Positions 45,719-54,283 of a stretch of 57,351 bases of DNA are shown here, piece after piece. Source of the stretch: an uncultured Bacteroidales bacterium (lineage in GTDB: Bacteria; Bacteroidota; Bacteroidia; Bacteroidales; FEN-979); assembly GCA_903903985.1 (NCBI GenBank), contig CAIVAT010000153.1, positions 1 to 57,351 of the forward strand, given 5' to 3'. Made by a program: the position numbers and the translations under genes. How positions within the stretch are numbered: the first letter of the stretch is position 1; each line of letters opens with the position of its first letter. Below the pieces are notes generated by a model. That model did no database searches, was not told the origin of the DNA, and saw nothing but the letters and a program-made list of their open reading frames with translations.

Positions 45719-46066
45719 CTACAACTCCTTCCCGGGGTTCCAGAACAACTCTTCAAACCGGACTACCCGGTCATTTTCCACGCTGACTCCTTCACTCTCA
45801 AGAAGTTGCTTCATAATGACCGGACCTCCGAAATGATGCCTGCCAGTCAGAAAGCCATTGCGATTGACCACGCGGTGTGCGGGAACATCATTTACCTGTG
45901 TGTGTGCCGCGTTCATTGCCCAGCCCACCATCCTTGCCGATCCACGCGTTCCAAGGTATTCAGCGATTGCTCCGTAAGAGGTCACCCGGCCTGCCGGAAT
46001 CATCCGCACAACATCATACACATTCTCAAAAAATGAATCGGATTTTTTCTTCAACCGGCCCGCCAT
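45719..46066 (-). CDS. atl: Alkyltransferase-like protein (ATL), MGMT family without catalytic Cys
   Basis: 115 residues, only the DNA-binding/active-site domain of O6-alkylguanine-DNA alkyltransferases: VVRMIPAGRVTSYGAIAEYLG and GWAMNAA. The active-site PCHRV motif reads PAHRVVNRNG, so the acceptor Cys is Ala. Such ATL proteins bind O6-alkylguanine and hand it to nucleotide excision repair instead of removing the alkyl group. E. coli YbaZ carries Trp at the same place. The start overlaps the merR stop (TAATG). Confidence 0.88.
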   Translation of the reverse strand: MAGRLKKKSDSFFENVYDVVRMIPAGRVTSYGAIAEYLGTRGSARMVGWAMNAAHTQVNDVPAHRVVNRNGFLTGRHHFGGPVIMKQLLESEGVSVENDRVVRFEELFWNPGKEL

Positions 46067-46401
46067 TACATCTGCTCCTTGATTTCGAGCAGAAATCCCT
46101 TGATCCTGTTGAGTGAATCGATGGCCTCTACGTTGTTTACAATATCCTCTTTGTTGTCCCTGAGCTTGTCTTTGGCGCCCTGCAAAGTAAATCCCCGTTC
46201 CTTTACCAGGTGATAAATGATCCGAAGGTTATCAAGGTCCTTTTGGGTAAAAAGACGGTTACCTTTTTTATTCTTCATGGGTTTAAGAATATCAAATTCT
46301 TTTTCCCAGAATCTGATCAGCGAAGCGTTTACCTCAAATAAATCAGCCACTTCGCCAATTGAATAATAGACCTTCTCAATTTTAATTTTTTTCTTTAACA
46401 T
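46066..46401 (-). CDS. MerR-family transcriptional regulator
   Basis: 111 residues: the winged helix-turn-helix at the N-terminus (YYSIGEVADLFEVNASLIRFWEKEFDILKP, then NRLFTQKDLDNLRIIYHL) and a short C-terminal coiled coil. No effector domain is visible. This small MerR-type gene is common in Bacteroidota next to M23 peptidase genes; the regulated genes are not known. It lies 11 bp after the M23 gene and overlaps atl by one base. Confidence 0.9.
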   Translation of the reverse strand: MLKKKIKIEKVYYSIGEVADLFEVNASLIRFWEKEFDILKPMKNKKGNRLFTQKDLDNLRIIYHLVKERGFTLQGAKDKLRDNKEDIVNNVEAIDSLNRIKGFLLEIKEQM

Positions 46402-46412
46402 CTATAACTTGA

Positions 46413-47390
46413 CTAGTCCATGGTTTGTGACGGGAGTGCCGATAGTTCCAGCATCATTTTAAATTGCTCCGGTGTTAGATCATTGAAAAAGAAATAGATC
46501 GGGTTCACGGGCACCCCATTTTTCCTGACTTCATAGTGCAAATGGGGAGAGGTTGATTTCCCTGTATTTCCAACATATCCGATAATCTGCCCGCGTAAGA
46601 TCTTCTGACCTGGTTTGACAAATATTCTCGAAAGATGGGCATACCCGGTTTGGTAATTATACCCGTGATCTATCCTTATTTCATTGCCATAACCACCTTC
46701 AACATCGCGACCTGCCAAAATTACGGTTCCATTCCCCGTAGCATATACCTCCGTGCCCACGGTCGCTGAAAAATCCATACCCTCATGAAACTTCCGCACC
46801 TTGTAAAAAGGGTCCATCCTGGCGCCGAAATAGGAACCGATCCTTTTCAGATCCTTGTTATTGACGGGCTGTATTGCCGGAATGGAAACCAGCATCTTCT
46901 CTTTGTTTTTGGCCAGATTAAAGACTTCATCAAATGATTTTGACTGAACATACAGCTTCCCTAAAATCCGGTCCATGTTTTTTTCAGTCTCAATGATCAG
47001 ATCAGAATTTGAATATCCTTTCAGGGCCTCATACCGGTCGATGCCACCTATCCCGGCCGACCGGATGGCATTTGGAATGGGTTCGGCTTCGAAAATCACC
47101 CGGTAAATGTTATCATCCCTGTCCTGGAGGTCGGCCAGGATCTTGGTGACTTTATCCAGCTGATCATTTAATATCTGATACTGCAACTTCATCTGGTCGA
47201 TTTCCCGCTTCTGTGCCTTCTCCTTGGGAGAATCGAGGAAATTGTATGCAAGGATCAATACCACGGCAGCAAATACAACCCCGGTGGACAAGTGTGAGAA
47301 AAAATACAACAACCGCTTCCGCATCGTTGTATGTACCCGATCGAAGGTTAAAGACTTTTTATTGAATTTGTACTTTACCTTGCTCATCAA
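46413..47390 (-). CDS. M23-family membrane-anchored peptidase (LytM-like)
   Basis: 325 residues. One N-terminal membrane helix (about 35-55, VVFAAVVLILAYNFL), a periplasmic coiled coil (about 60-100) and a C-terminal LytM domain (about 200-305). Zinc ligands are visible: His/Asp in FHEGMDFS and HLHYE; the GYAHLSRIFVKPGQ and GNTGKSTSPHLHYEVRKNG blocks are complete. It is thus probably an active endopeptidase cutting peptide cross-links during growth. First gene of the minus-strand run M23-merR-atl-mrp-nfu, divergent from alaS. Confidence 0.92.
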   Translation of the reverse strand: MMSKVKYKFNKKSLTFDRVHTTMRKRLLYFFSHLSTGVVFAAVVLILAYNFLDSPKEKAQKREIDQMKLQYQILNDQLDKVTKILADLQDRDDNIYRVIFEAEPIPNAIRSAGIGGIDRYEALKGYSNSDLIIETEKNMDRILGKLYVQSKSFDEVFNLAKNKEKMLVSIPAIQPVNNKDLKRIGSYFGARMDPFYKVRKFHEGMDFSATVGTEVYATGNGTVILAGRDVEGGYGNEIRIDHGYNYQTGYAHLSRIFVKPGQKILRGQIIGYVGNTGKSTSPHLHYEVRKNGVPVNPIYFFFNDLTPEQFKMMLELSALPSQTMD

Positions 47391-47432
47391 CAGGTTATAA
47401 AGAATAATTCAAAACAGGCAGGCTAACAGCTA

Positions 47433-47440
47433 CAAAATTA
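47433..47440 (-). promoter_or_regulatory. TAnnTTTG -7 box for the M23-peptidase operon
   Basis: TAATTTTG on the minus strand, about 43 bp before the ATG at 47390. The divergent alaS box begins 10 bp away. Confidence 0.5.
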
Positions 47441-47450
47441 AGTAAATAAT

Positions 47451-47458
47451 TAACTTTG
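47451..47458 (+). promoter_or_regulatory. TAnnTTTG -7 box for alaS
   Basis: TAACTTTG, 63 bp upstream of the alaS ATG; the predicted leader is about 55-60 nt and contains three ATTGTTAA repeats. Confidence 0.5.
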
Positions 47459-47480
47459 CAGCCGTTTTCAAGATCTAAAA

Positions 47481-47509
47481 ATTGTTAAAGATTGTTAACA
47501 TATTGTTAA
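47481..47509 (+). promoter_or_regulatory. Three phased ATTGTTAA direct repeats in the alaS leader
   Basis: ATTGTTAA occurs at 47481-47488, 47491-47498 and 47502-47509, spaced 10 and 11 bp, one DNA turn apart. They end 12 bp before the alaS start codon. The arrangement suits a protein binding one face of the DNA; the protein is unknown. Confidence 0.6.
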
Positions 47510-47521
47510 TCTTATAATTAC

Positions 47522-50224
47522 ATGAACAATACCGATATCCGCCAGGCTTTTCTTAACTTCTTTCAATCCAAAGAACATGCAATAGTCCCGTCGGCACCCA
47601 TGGTGGTTAAAAACGACCCTACGCTGATGTTTACCAATGCCGGCATGAACCAGTTTAAAGATATTTTTCTTGGCAACCAGGAGGGTAAGTTCAAACGTGT
47701 AGCCGATACGCAAAAGTGCCTGCGCGTTTCAGGAAAACATAATGACCTTGAGGAAGTTGGCCATGACACTTATCACCATACCATGTTCGAGATGCTTGGC
47801 AACTGGTCATTTGGAGATTATTTTAAAAAGGAGGCCATTGCATGGGGTTGGGAGTTGCTTACCGGGGTGTTGAAAATCGATAAAAATTGTCTCTATGTCA
47901 CTGTTTTTGAAGGTGATGACAAGGAAGGCCTGGCCAGGGATAACGAAGCCATTGAATTCTGGAAACAGCACCTCCCGGAAGAGCGGATCCTGCTGGGATC
48001 CAAAAAAGATAATTTCTGGGAAATGGGTGATACCGGCCCTTGCGGCCCCTGTTCAGAAATTCATGCCGATATACGCTCCGAGGCTGAGAAAGCGAAGATT
48101 CCCGGGAGAGACCTGGTAAATAAGGGAGACCCTCATGTCATCGAAATCTGGAACCTGGTTTTTATCCAGTACAACCGGATGGCCGGAGGGCAACTCGTTG
48201 AGCTTCCGGCTAAACATGTGGATACCGGGATGGGATTTGAACGGCTGTGCATGGTGTTGCAGGGAAAAAAATCCAATTATGATACCGATGTTTTCCAGCC
48301 AATTATCCATGTGATCGCACAGAAAGCCGGGATTAAATATGGGGACGAACCCACGACCGACATCGCCATGCGTGTCATCGCCGATCATCTGCGCGCCATT
48401 GCCTTCGCCATTGCCGATGGTCAACTTCCTTCGAATGTAAAGGCCGGGTATGTTATTCGCCGGATATTGCGCCGTGCGGTCCGGTATGGCTATGCCTTCC
48501 TTGGGTTCAGAGAACCATTTATACATGACCTGATACCGGTGCTGATTGCCCAGATGGGACAGGTCTTCCCGGAACTTGTCGCACAAAAAGACCTGATCAC
48601 CAATGTGATCCGCGAAGAAGAAGCTGCGTTTTTACGGACCCTTTCGACAGGGATTCAACGATTCAATGCATACATAACCCCTCCCCAACCCCTACCCAAA
48701 AAGGGAGGAGCAGGAGTTGAAATCGCTGAGGCAACCCCGACTGATACACTGTCATGTGTCACGCGTCACGTGTCACAAGTCATCGACGGCTCTTTTGCTT
48801 TTGAACTTTACGACACCTATGGTTTTCCGATCGATCTGACTGAACTCATGGCACGGGAAATTGGCTGGACAGTCGATATGGAAGGCTTTACCACCGGACT
48901 GGCAGCACAGAAAAACCGCTCACGGCAGGATGCCATCGTAGATACTTCCGACTGGGTCACCCTTGTTGAAGATGCAGGAATGCCTGAATTTGTTGGTTAC
49001 GATCTGCTCCAGGCCGACACCTGGATCACAAAATACAGAAAAGTAGTAAGTAAAGGAGAGGAACTTTTTCACTTCGTATTTGCACAAACTCCCTTTTATG
49101 CCGAATCGGGCGGGCAGGTTGGAGATAAAGGCTGGCTGATTTCGGGGGATGAAAAAATTGAGATCATCAATACCATTAAAGAGAATGAACTGATCATCCA
49201 TCTTTCCAGATCATTGCCATCTGTACCTTCGCAAAAGATCATTGCCCGGGTCAACCGCGAAATCCGCACAAACGTTGCAAACAATCATTCGGCAACCCAC
49301 CTCATGCATGCTGCCCTCCGAAAAGTGCTTGGCACACATGTAGAACAAAAAGGGTCATTGGTTGACGAAAACAGGCTCCGCTTTGACTTTACTCATTTTG
49401 CCAAATTAAGTAAAGATGAAATTGCCCGGGTTGAAACCCTTGTGAATGAAAAGATCCGGGAAAACATCCAGTTGAAAGAAGCACGTTCACTTCCCATTGC
49501 GCAGGCCAAAGCCCTGGGTGCCATGGCCCTGTTTGGTGAAAAATACGGCGACCATGTCCGTGTAATCACCTTCGATCCCGGCTATTCAGTTGAATTGTGC
49601 GGTGGCACCCATGTTCCGGCAACAGGTCAGATCGGCCAGTTTAAAATCATTTCCGAAGGTGCCATCGCTGCCGGCATCCGTCGTATTGAAGCCATCTCGG
49701 GAAAAAAAGCCGACGAATACTGGCATTCCAGGGAATCGCTCCTCACCGAAATCAGCGACCTGCTGAAAAATCCAAAAGACCTGCTAAAAGGAGTAAATAA
49801 TTTACTCAATGAAAACGTTGACCTTAAGAAACAGGTGGCAGAACTCGACAAACTAAAGGCCAGGCAACTCAAAGAGGAGTTCGCCGCCCAGGTGAAACAT
49901 TACAACGGGATTAATTTCCTTACCGCCAAGGTTGACCTTGATGCAGAAACAGTGAAAAACCTGGCTCACGAACTGAACGCATCCATCCCTGATCTTTTTT
50001 TAGTCCTGGCAACAGAAACCGATGGCAAGGCGACCCTGACGGTGATGCTATCTGAAAACCTGGTGAAGGAGCGTAAACTGAATGCCGCTGACATCATTCG
50101 TGAACTGGCCAAAGAGATACAGGGAGGTGGCGGCGGACAGCCTCACATTGCCACGGCGGGAGGCAAAAACCCGGCAGGAATCATGGCTGCATTAGAGAAG
50201 GCAAAGGGTTTTGTGATCACTTAA
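47522..50224 (+). CDS. alaS: Alanyl-tRNA synthetase
   Basis: 900 residues. Class II catalytic core at the N-terminus ([66 protein letters not shown]), editing domain with HSATHLMH and the zinc/alanine-site motif ELCGGTHV, and the C-terminal C-Ala domain with [14 protein letters not shown]. Charges tRNA-Ala. Residues ~382-420 ([10 protein letters not shown] to TRHVSQ) have no counterpart in ordinary AlaRS; they are encoded by two different dispersed repeats inserted before the conserved [16 protein letters not shown] block without breaking the frame. Confidence 0.97.
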   Translation: MNNTDIRQAFLNFFQSKEHAIVPSAPMVVKNDPTLMFTNAGMNQFKDIFLGNQEGKFKRVADTQKCLRVSGKHNDLEEVGHDTYHHTMFEMLGNWSFGDYFKKEAIAWGWELLTGVLKIDKNCLYVTVFEGDDKEGLARDNEAIEFWKQHLPEERILLGSKKDNFWEMGDTGPCGPCSEIHADIRSEAEKAKIPGRDLVNKGDPHVIEIWNLVFIQYNRMAGGQLVELPAKHVDTGMGFERLCMVLQGKKSNYDTDVFQPIIHVIAQKAGIKYGDEPTTDIAMRVIADHLRAIAFAIADGQLPSNVKAGYVIRRILRRAVRYGYAFLGFREPFIHDLIPVLIAQMGQVFPELVAQKDLITNVIREEEAAFLRTLSTGIQRFNAYITPPQPLPKKGGAGVEIAEATPTDTLSCVTRHVSQVIDGSFAFELYDTYGFPIDLTELMAREIGWTVDMEGFTTGLAAQKNRSRQDAIVDTSDWVTLVEDAGMPEFVGYDLLQADTWITKYRKVVSKGEELFHFVFAQTPFYAESGGQVGDKGWLISGDEKIEIINTIKENELIIHLSRSLPSVPSQKIIARVNREIRTNVANNHSATHLMHAALRKVLGTHVEQKGSLVDENRLRFDFTHFAKLSKDEIARVETLVNEKIRENIQLKEARSLPIAQAKALGAMALFGEKYGDHVRVITFDPGYSVELCGGTHVPATGQIGQFKIISEGAIAAGIRRIEAISGKKADEYWHSRESLLTEISDLLKNPKDLLKGVNNLLNENVDLKKQVAELDKLKARQLKEEFAAQVKHYNGINFLTAKVDLDAETVKNLAHELNASIPDLFLVLATETDGKATLTVMLSENLVKERKLNAADIIRELAKEIQGGGGGQPHIATAGGKNPAGIMAALEKAKGFVIT
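48678..48776 (+). repeat. Two dispersed-repeat types translated inside alaS
   Basis: First part 48678-48710: CCCCTCCCCAACCCCTACCC followed by AAAAAGGGAGGAG, a C-rich arm facing a G-rich arm. Second part 48751-48776: GTCATGT then GTCACGCGTCACGTGTCAC, a degenerate tandem of GTCAC units. Both are in frame with alaS. Confidence 0.65.
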
Positions 50225-50253
50225 AATAGTCACGGCTTTGAACCCTAATTTTG

Positions 50254-50261
50254 TATCTTTG
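50254..50261 (+). promoter_or_regulatory. TAnnTTTG -7 box for ricT
   Basis: TATCTTTG lies 18 bp before the ATG at 50280 in the 55-bp gap after alaS. Confidence 0.5.
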
Positions 50262-50279
50262 TAAGGATTTTTAAAGGAT

Positions 50280-51470
50280 ATGGAGAACAACGAGAGCATA
50301 CCGGTCGAGCCCGGTGAAAACCATTTAACTGAAAAAACTGCTGATGACACTGACATCTTCGAATTCAGGCAAACCAGGTTGCCACACAACCCTTTTTTAA
50401 GCCGCGGGTGTTGCCAGTCTCCAAAGGTTTATCATAAAAATGAAATGGTATTCCAGCATCGTTGCAGTAAATTCGATTCTTATGACTGGCTGAAAGACGT
50501 TCCTCTCCCGCCGGAGATAGTCAAAACGGATATCATTGAAGTACGCTTCAAAAACAGCCGGAAAGATTTTTTCAGAACTCCTGCCGACCTGGATCTTGAA
50601 ATCGGAGATATTGTTGCTGTGGAAGCCTCGCCCGGGCACGACATCGGGATCGTGAGCATGGTAGGGGAAATGGTCCGGTATCAGCTGCACAGGAAAAACA
50701 TCCTGCCATCCTCTGAAGACATTAAAAAGGTCTACCGCAAAGCCCGGCTTACCGACATTGAAAAATGGATTGCTGCCGTGGAATCGGAAACAACCAACAT
50801 GTTCCGTGCACGAAGCATCGCCGAAAATCTTGGGTTGATGATGAAGATCAATGATGTGGAGATACAAGGCGACAATACAAAATCGATCTTTTACTATACG
50901 GCGGAAGACCGGGTTGATTTCAGGGAATTGATCAAACTCCTTGCAGAGGAGTTCAAAGTACGCATCGAAATGAGGCAGATCGGTGCCAGGCAGGAAGCCA
51001 GCCGTCTGGGAGGCATCGGATCCTGCGGAAGGGAACTTTGCTGCGCAACATGGATGAGTGATTTCAAATCGGTAACTACGAATTCTGCAAGAGTCCAGCA
51101 ACTTTCATTGAACCCGCAAAAACTTGCAGGTCAATGCGGCAAACTGAAATGTTGCCTGAACTATGAGTACGACACCTATGTAGATGCCTTGAAAAGTATG
51201 CCAAACACAGAACTGCGGTTAAAAACAAAACGTGGGGAGGCCTTCCATCAAAAAACAGATATTTTCCAGAAACTCCTTTGGTACTCCTACATTACCGATC
51301 CGGGGAACCTGATCGCGATTTCCGTTGACAACGTAAACTTCATCGTGGAAGAGAATAAAAAAGGGAACACCCCCGAAAAACTGGAAGACTTTTCACAGGT
51401 TATTGAGAAAAAAACCGCATTCGAGAGTGGCGCTGTGCAAGATGACTTAACCCGCTTCGACCATTTGTAA
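50280..51470 (+). CDS. ricT: PSP1-domain protein, RicT-like regulatory Fe-S protein
   Basis: 396 residues. PSP1 C-terminal domain (about 75-270: DIIEVRFKNSRKDFFRTP, EIGDIVAVEASPGHDIGIVS, FYYTAEDRVDFRELIKLLAEEF). It contains the Cys motifs of the Bacteroidota/Firmicutes proteins: GIGSCGRELCCATW and GQCGKLKCCLNYEY, plus an N-terminal SRGCCQ. In Bacillus, RicT (YaaT) forms an Fe-S complex with RicA and RicF that acts on RNA maturation and development; no RicA/RicF gene is visible here. Its neighbour gldH is a gene pair often seen in this phylum. Confidence 0.87.
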   Translation: MENNESIPVEPGENHLTEKTADDTDIFEFRQTRLPHNPFLSRGCCQSPKVYHKNEMVFQHRCSKFDSYDWLKDVPLPPEIVKTDIIEVRFKNSRKDFFRTPADLDLEIGDIVAVEASPGHDIGIVSMVGEMVRYQLHRKNILPSSEDIKKVYRKARLTDIEKWIAAVESETTNMFRARSIAENLGLMMKINDVEIQGDNTKSIFYYTAEDRVDFRELIKLLAEEFKVRIEMRQIGARQEASRLGGIGSCGRELCCATWMSDFKSVTTNSARVQQLSLNPQKLAGQCGKLKCCLNYEYDTYVDALKSMPNTELRLKTKRGEAFHQKTDIFQKLLWYSYITDPGNLIAISVDNVNFIVEENKKGNTPEKLEDFSQVIEKKTAFESGAVQDDLTRFDHL

Positions 51471-51495
51471 AATCTCCTTTTCTATCCCTGAAATC

Positions 51496-51972
51496 ATGGT
51501 CCGGAACCTTGAAACAATAACACTCCTGCTGCTGCTTTTGCTAACCATGGCGCTGATCTCCTGTGATTCAAAAAGAGTATTCGAAGAGCATATTCCGCTG
51601 GAAAAAGGAGTTTGGAATGTGAAAAACGAGCTTAAGTTCAGTGTCGCAATTTCTGACCTGCTCTCACGTTATAACGTTTACCTGAATGTTCGCAATGGAC
51701 CTGAATATCCTTACAGCAATATTTTTATGTTCATGAATACTGTATTCCCCGATGGGCATATCGCCCGCGACACCATTGAACTTACCCTTGCCGATTACGA
51801 CGGGCGATGGTTGGGATCAGGGATGGGAAGTGTGAAATTCAGCCGGTTTTTATTTCAAAAAAATGTCCAGTTCAAACAGGCAGGAACATATCACTTTAGC
51901 TTTGAACAAGCAATGCGTGTTCATGAATTGAACGGGATACATGATATCGGTTTACGGATCGAGAAACAATGA
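51496..51972 (+). CDS. gldH: Gliding-motility lipoprotein GldH
   Basis: 158 residues. Lipoprotein signal (LLLLLLLTMALISC, lipobox LISC), then a GldH-like mature domain: DSKRVFEEHIPLEKGVWNVK, YNVYLNVRNGPEYPYSNIFMF, RDTIELTLADYDGRWLGSGMG, YHFSFEQAMR and GIHDIGLRIEK. GldH is needed for gliding in Flavobacterium and is also kept in non-gliding relatives. It is 25 bp after ricT and 34 bp before the PBP1A start. Confidence 0.88.
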   Translation: MVRNLETITLLLLLLLTMALISCDSKRVFEEHIPLEKGVWNVKNELKFSVAISDLLSRYNVYLNVRNGPEYPYSNIFMFMNTVFPDGHIARDTIELTLADYDGRWLGSGMGSVKFSRFLFQKNVQFKQAGTYHFSFEQAMRVHELNGIHDIGLRIEKQ

Positions 51973-52006
51973 CCAATGCTTCTTTACAATTCCTGATTTT
52001 CAACAA

Positions 52007-54283
52007 ATGTCTGTTCCTTCAGCCAATAGCCCGCAAATAAAAAAATACCTGAAGAGATTCTGGGTTTCTTACCTCATCCTGGTCATGCTGATTGCACTTT
52101 TCTTTATCGCGGTTGCATTCGGCTTGTTTGGTAAAATGCCCACATTTGAAGAACTCGAAAATCCGAAAAGCAACCTTGCCACAGAAGTAATCTCTTCTGA
52201 CGGTAAACTATTGGGCAAATACTACATCGAAAACCGCTCCAACACCCATTACCAGGAGCTTTCGCCGAATGTCATCAATGCACTGATCGCCACGGAAGAC
52301 GCACGTTTTGAAGATCATTCCGGGATTGACGCGATCGCTATTTTCAGGGTTTTCTGGGGGATGGCCTCCGGCTCATCTAAAGGAGGTGGCTCAACACTTA
52401 CCCAGCAACTTGCCAAAAACCTGTTTCCCCGTAAACAGGACCGGTCATTCATGGAAACAGTGCTGATAAAATTCAAAGAGTGGATTACCGCTGTAAAACT
52501 TGAACGCAATTATTCCAAAGATGAAATCCTGGCCATGTATCTGAACACCGTTGACTTCGGGAGCCAGTCATATGGAATTAAATCTGCCGCTAAAACCTAT
52601 TTTAACAAAGAACCAGCCCAGTTAAATGTTGAAGAGGCTGCCATGCTGATTGGAATATTAAAAGCCCCTACCTGGTTCAGTCCGGTACGTAATCCCGCCC
52701 GCGCATTTGAACGCCGCAATACCGTGATGCACCAGATGATGAAATACGATTACCTCACCTCCCGGGAATTTGATTCGTTGAAATCCCTTCCTGCTGATAT
52801 GACAAACTACCGGCTTCAGGACCATACCACCGGCATTGCAACCTATTTCCGCGAATACCTTCGCATGGTGTTGGCTGAATGGTGCGTACAAAACCCTAAA
52901 GAAGATGGCACTCCTTATAACCTCTATCGCGATGGGCTGAAAATATATACCACCATCAATTACAAAATGCAGGAATATGCCGAATCAGCCATGCAGGAAT
53001 ACCTGGGCAAGGAGCTGCAACCTGCTTTCTTCAAACACTGGAAAGGCGTGCCGAATGCTCCTTTTGCTTTTGAAGGTCCTACGGCAAAAAAAGAAACCGA
53101 CAACCTGTTGTTTTCTGCAATGCGCAGAACAGACAGGTATTTCCACTCCAAAACTAAAGGGAAAAACGATCCCGAAATCGTCCAGGAATTCAAGGTTCCT
53201 GTAAAAATGAAAGTTTTTTCATACCATGGTGAAATTGATACGGTGATGACACCAATGGATTCGATCCGTTATTATAAATTTTTCCTGCAATCCGGCATCA
53301 TGTCAATGGACCCGCATACTGGCCAGGTTAAAGCCTATGTTGGAGGAATCGATTATCGTTTCTTTCAATACGACCACGTGAAACTCAGTAAACGGCAGGT
53401 TGGTTCGACCTTTAAACCATTCTTATACACGCTGGCGATGCAGGAAGGCGAATCACCCTGTTCCCTGTATCCCAATGTTCAACCGGTAATCGACCTGGGA
53501 AATGGCGAAGTGTGGGCTCCAGAAAATGCCAGCGATGAACGGCTTGGGCAACAGGTCACCCTCAAATGGGCCCTGGCCAACTCAAACAACTGGGTCTCCG
53601 GACAGCTTATCCGGAAATATTCACCCAAAGCGGTCGTGGCGATGGCACATAAAATGGGCGTTACAAGCGATATCCCGGTTGTTTATTCCATCGCCCTTGG
53701 ATCCTGCGACATCAGCCTATACGAGATGGTTGGTGCGATGAGTGTATTTGCAAATAAAGGAGTGTTTATTGAACCCAGTTTCATCACCCGCATTGAAGAT
53801 AAAAACGGCAATGTCCTTCAAACATATACCGCCAAATCACAGGAAGTCATCAGTGAAGAAACCGCATTCCTGATGATCCAGTTAATGAAAGGTGTCGTTG
53901 ACGGAGGAACCGGTGTGAGATTGCGTTATAAATATGGTCTTGATGCGCCGATTGCCGGAAAAACAGGAACCACGCAGAACCAAAGCGATGGATGGTTCAT
54001 GGGCATTACCCCCGACCTGGTAACCGGCATCTGGGTGGGATGCGAAGATCGTGCAGCACATTTCAGGAGCATTACCCTTGGCCAGGGGGCCAACATGGCC
54101 CTTCCTATCTGGGGGATTTACATGCAACATATATACAGCGACTACAGTCTTCATTACTCCAAACGCGACTTCGACTATCCTAAAAAACCGCTGAACGTTC
54201 AATTGGATTGCGGCGATGAAAACACGCCGGTCCCTGTCAAAGGCTCCAAAAAAAAGCAAGTAATCGATACGGATGAGTTCTAA
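52007..54283 (+). CDS. Bifunctional class A penicillin-binding protein (PBP1A type)
   Basis: 758 residues from ATG 52007; an upstream extension to 51941 overlaps gldH and is rejected. Membrane helix (about 17-40), GT51 transglycosylase domain with EDARFEDHSGID (catalytic Glu) and GGSTLTQQLAKNLF, and a transpeptidase domain with STFK (Ser nucleophile), SNN and KTGT (AGKTGTTQNQSDGWFMG). It polymerises and cross-links peptidoglycan during growth. It overlaps mutS2 by 11 bp. Confidence 0.94.
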   Translation: MSVPSANSPQIKKYLKRFWVSYLILVMLIALFFIAVAFGLFGKMPTFEELENPKSNLATEVISSDGKLLGKYYIENRSNTHYQELSPNVINALIATEDARFEDHSGIDAIAIFRVFWGMASGSSKGGGSTLTQQLAKNLFPRKQDRSFMETVLIKFKEWITAVKLERNYSKDEILAMYLNTVDFGSQSYGIKSAAKTYFNKEPAQLNVEEAAMLIGILKAPTWFSPVRNPARAFERRNTVMHQMMKYDYLTSREFDSLKSLPADMTNYRLQDHTTGIATYFREYLRMVLAEWCVQNPKEDGTPYNLYRDGLKIYTTINYKMQEYAESAMQEYLGKELQPAFFKHWKGVPNAPFAFEGPTAKKETDNLLFSAMRRTDRYFHSKTKGKNDPEIVQEFKVPVKMKVFSYHGEIDTVMTPMDSIRYYKFFLQSGIMSMDPHTGQVKAYVGGIDYRFFQYDHVKLSKRQVGSTFKPFLYTLAMQEGESPCSLYPNVQPVIDLGNGEVWAPENASDERLGQQVTLKWALANSNNWVSGQLIRKYSPKAVVAMAHKMGVTSDIPVVYSIALGSCDISLYEMVGAMSVFANKGVFIEPSFITRIEDKNGNVLQTYTAKSQEVISEETAFLMIQLMKGVVDGGTGVRLRYKYGLDAPIAGKTGTTQNQSDGWFMGITPDLVTGIWVGCEDRAAHFRSITLGQGANMALPIWGIYMQHIYSDYSLHYSKRDFDYPKKPLNVQLDCGDENTPVPVKGSKKKQVIDTDEF

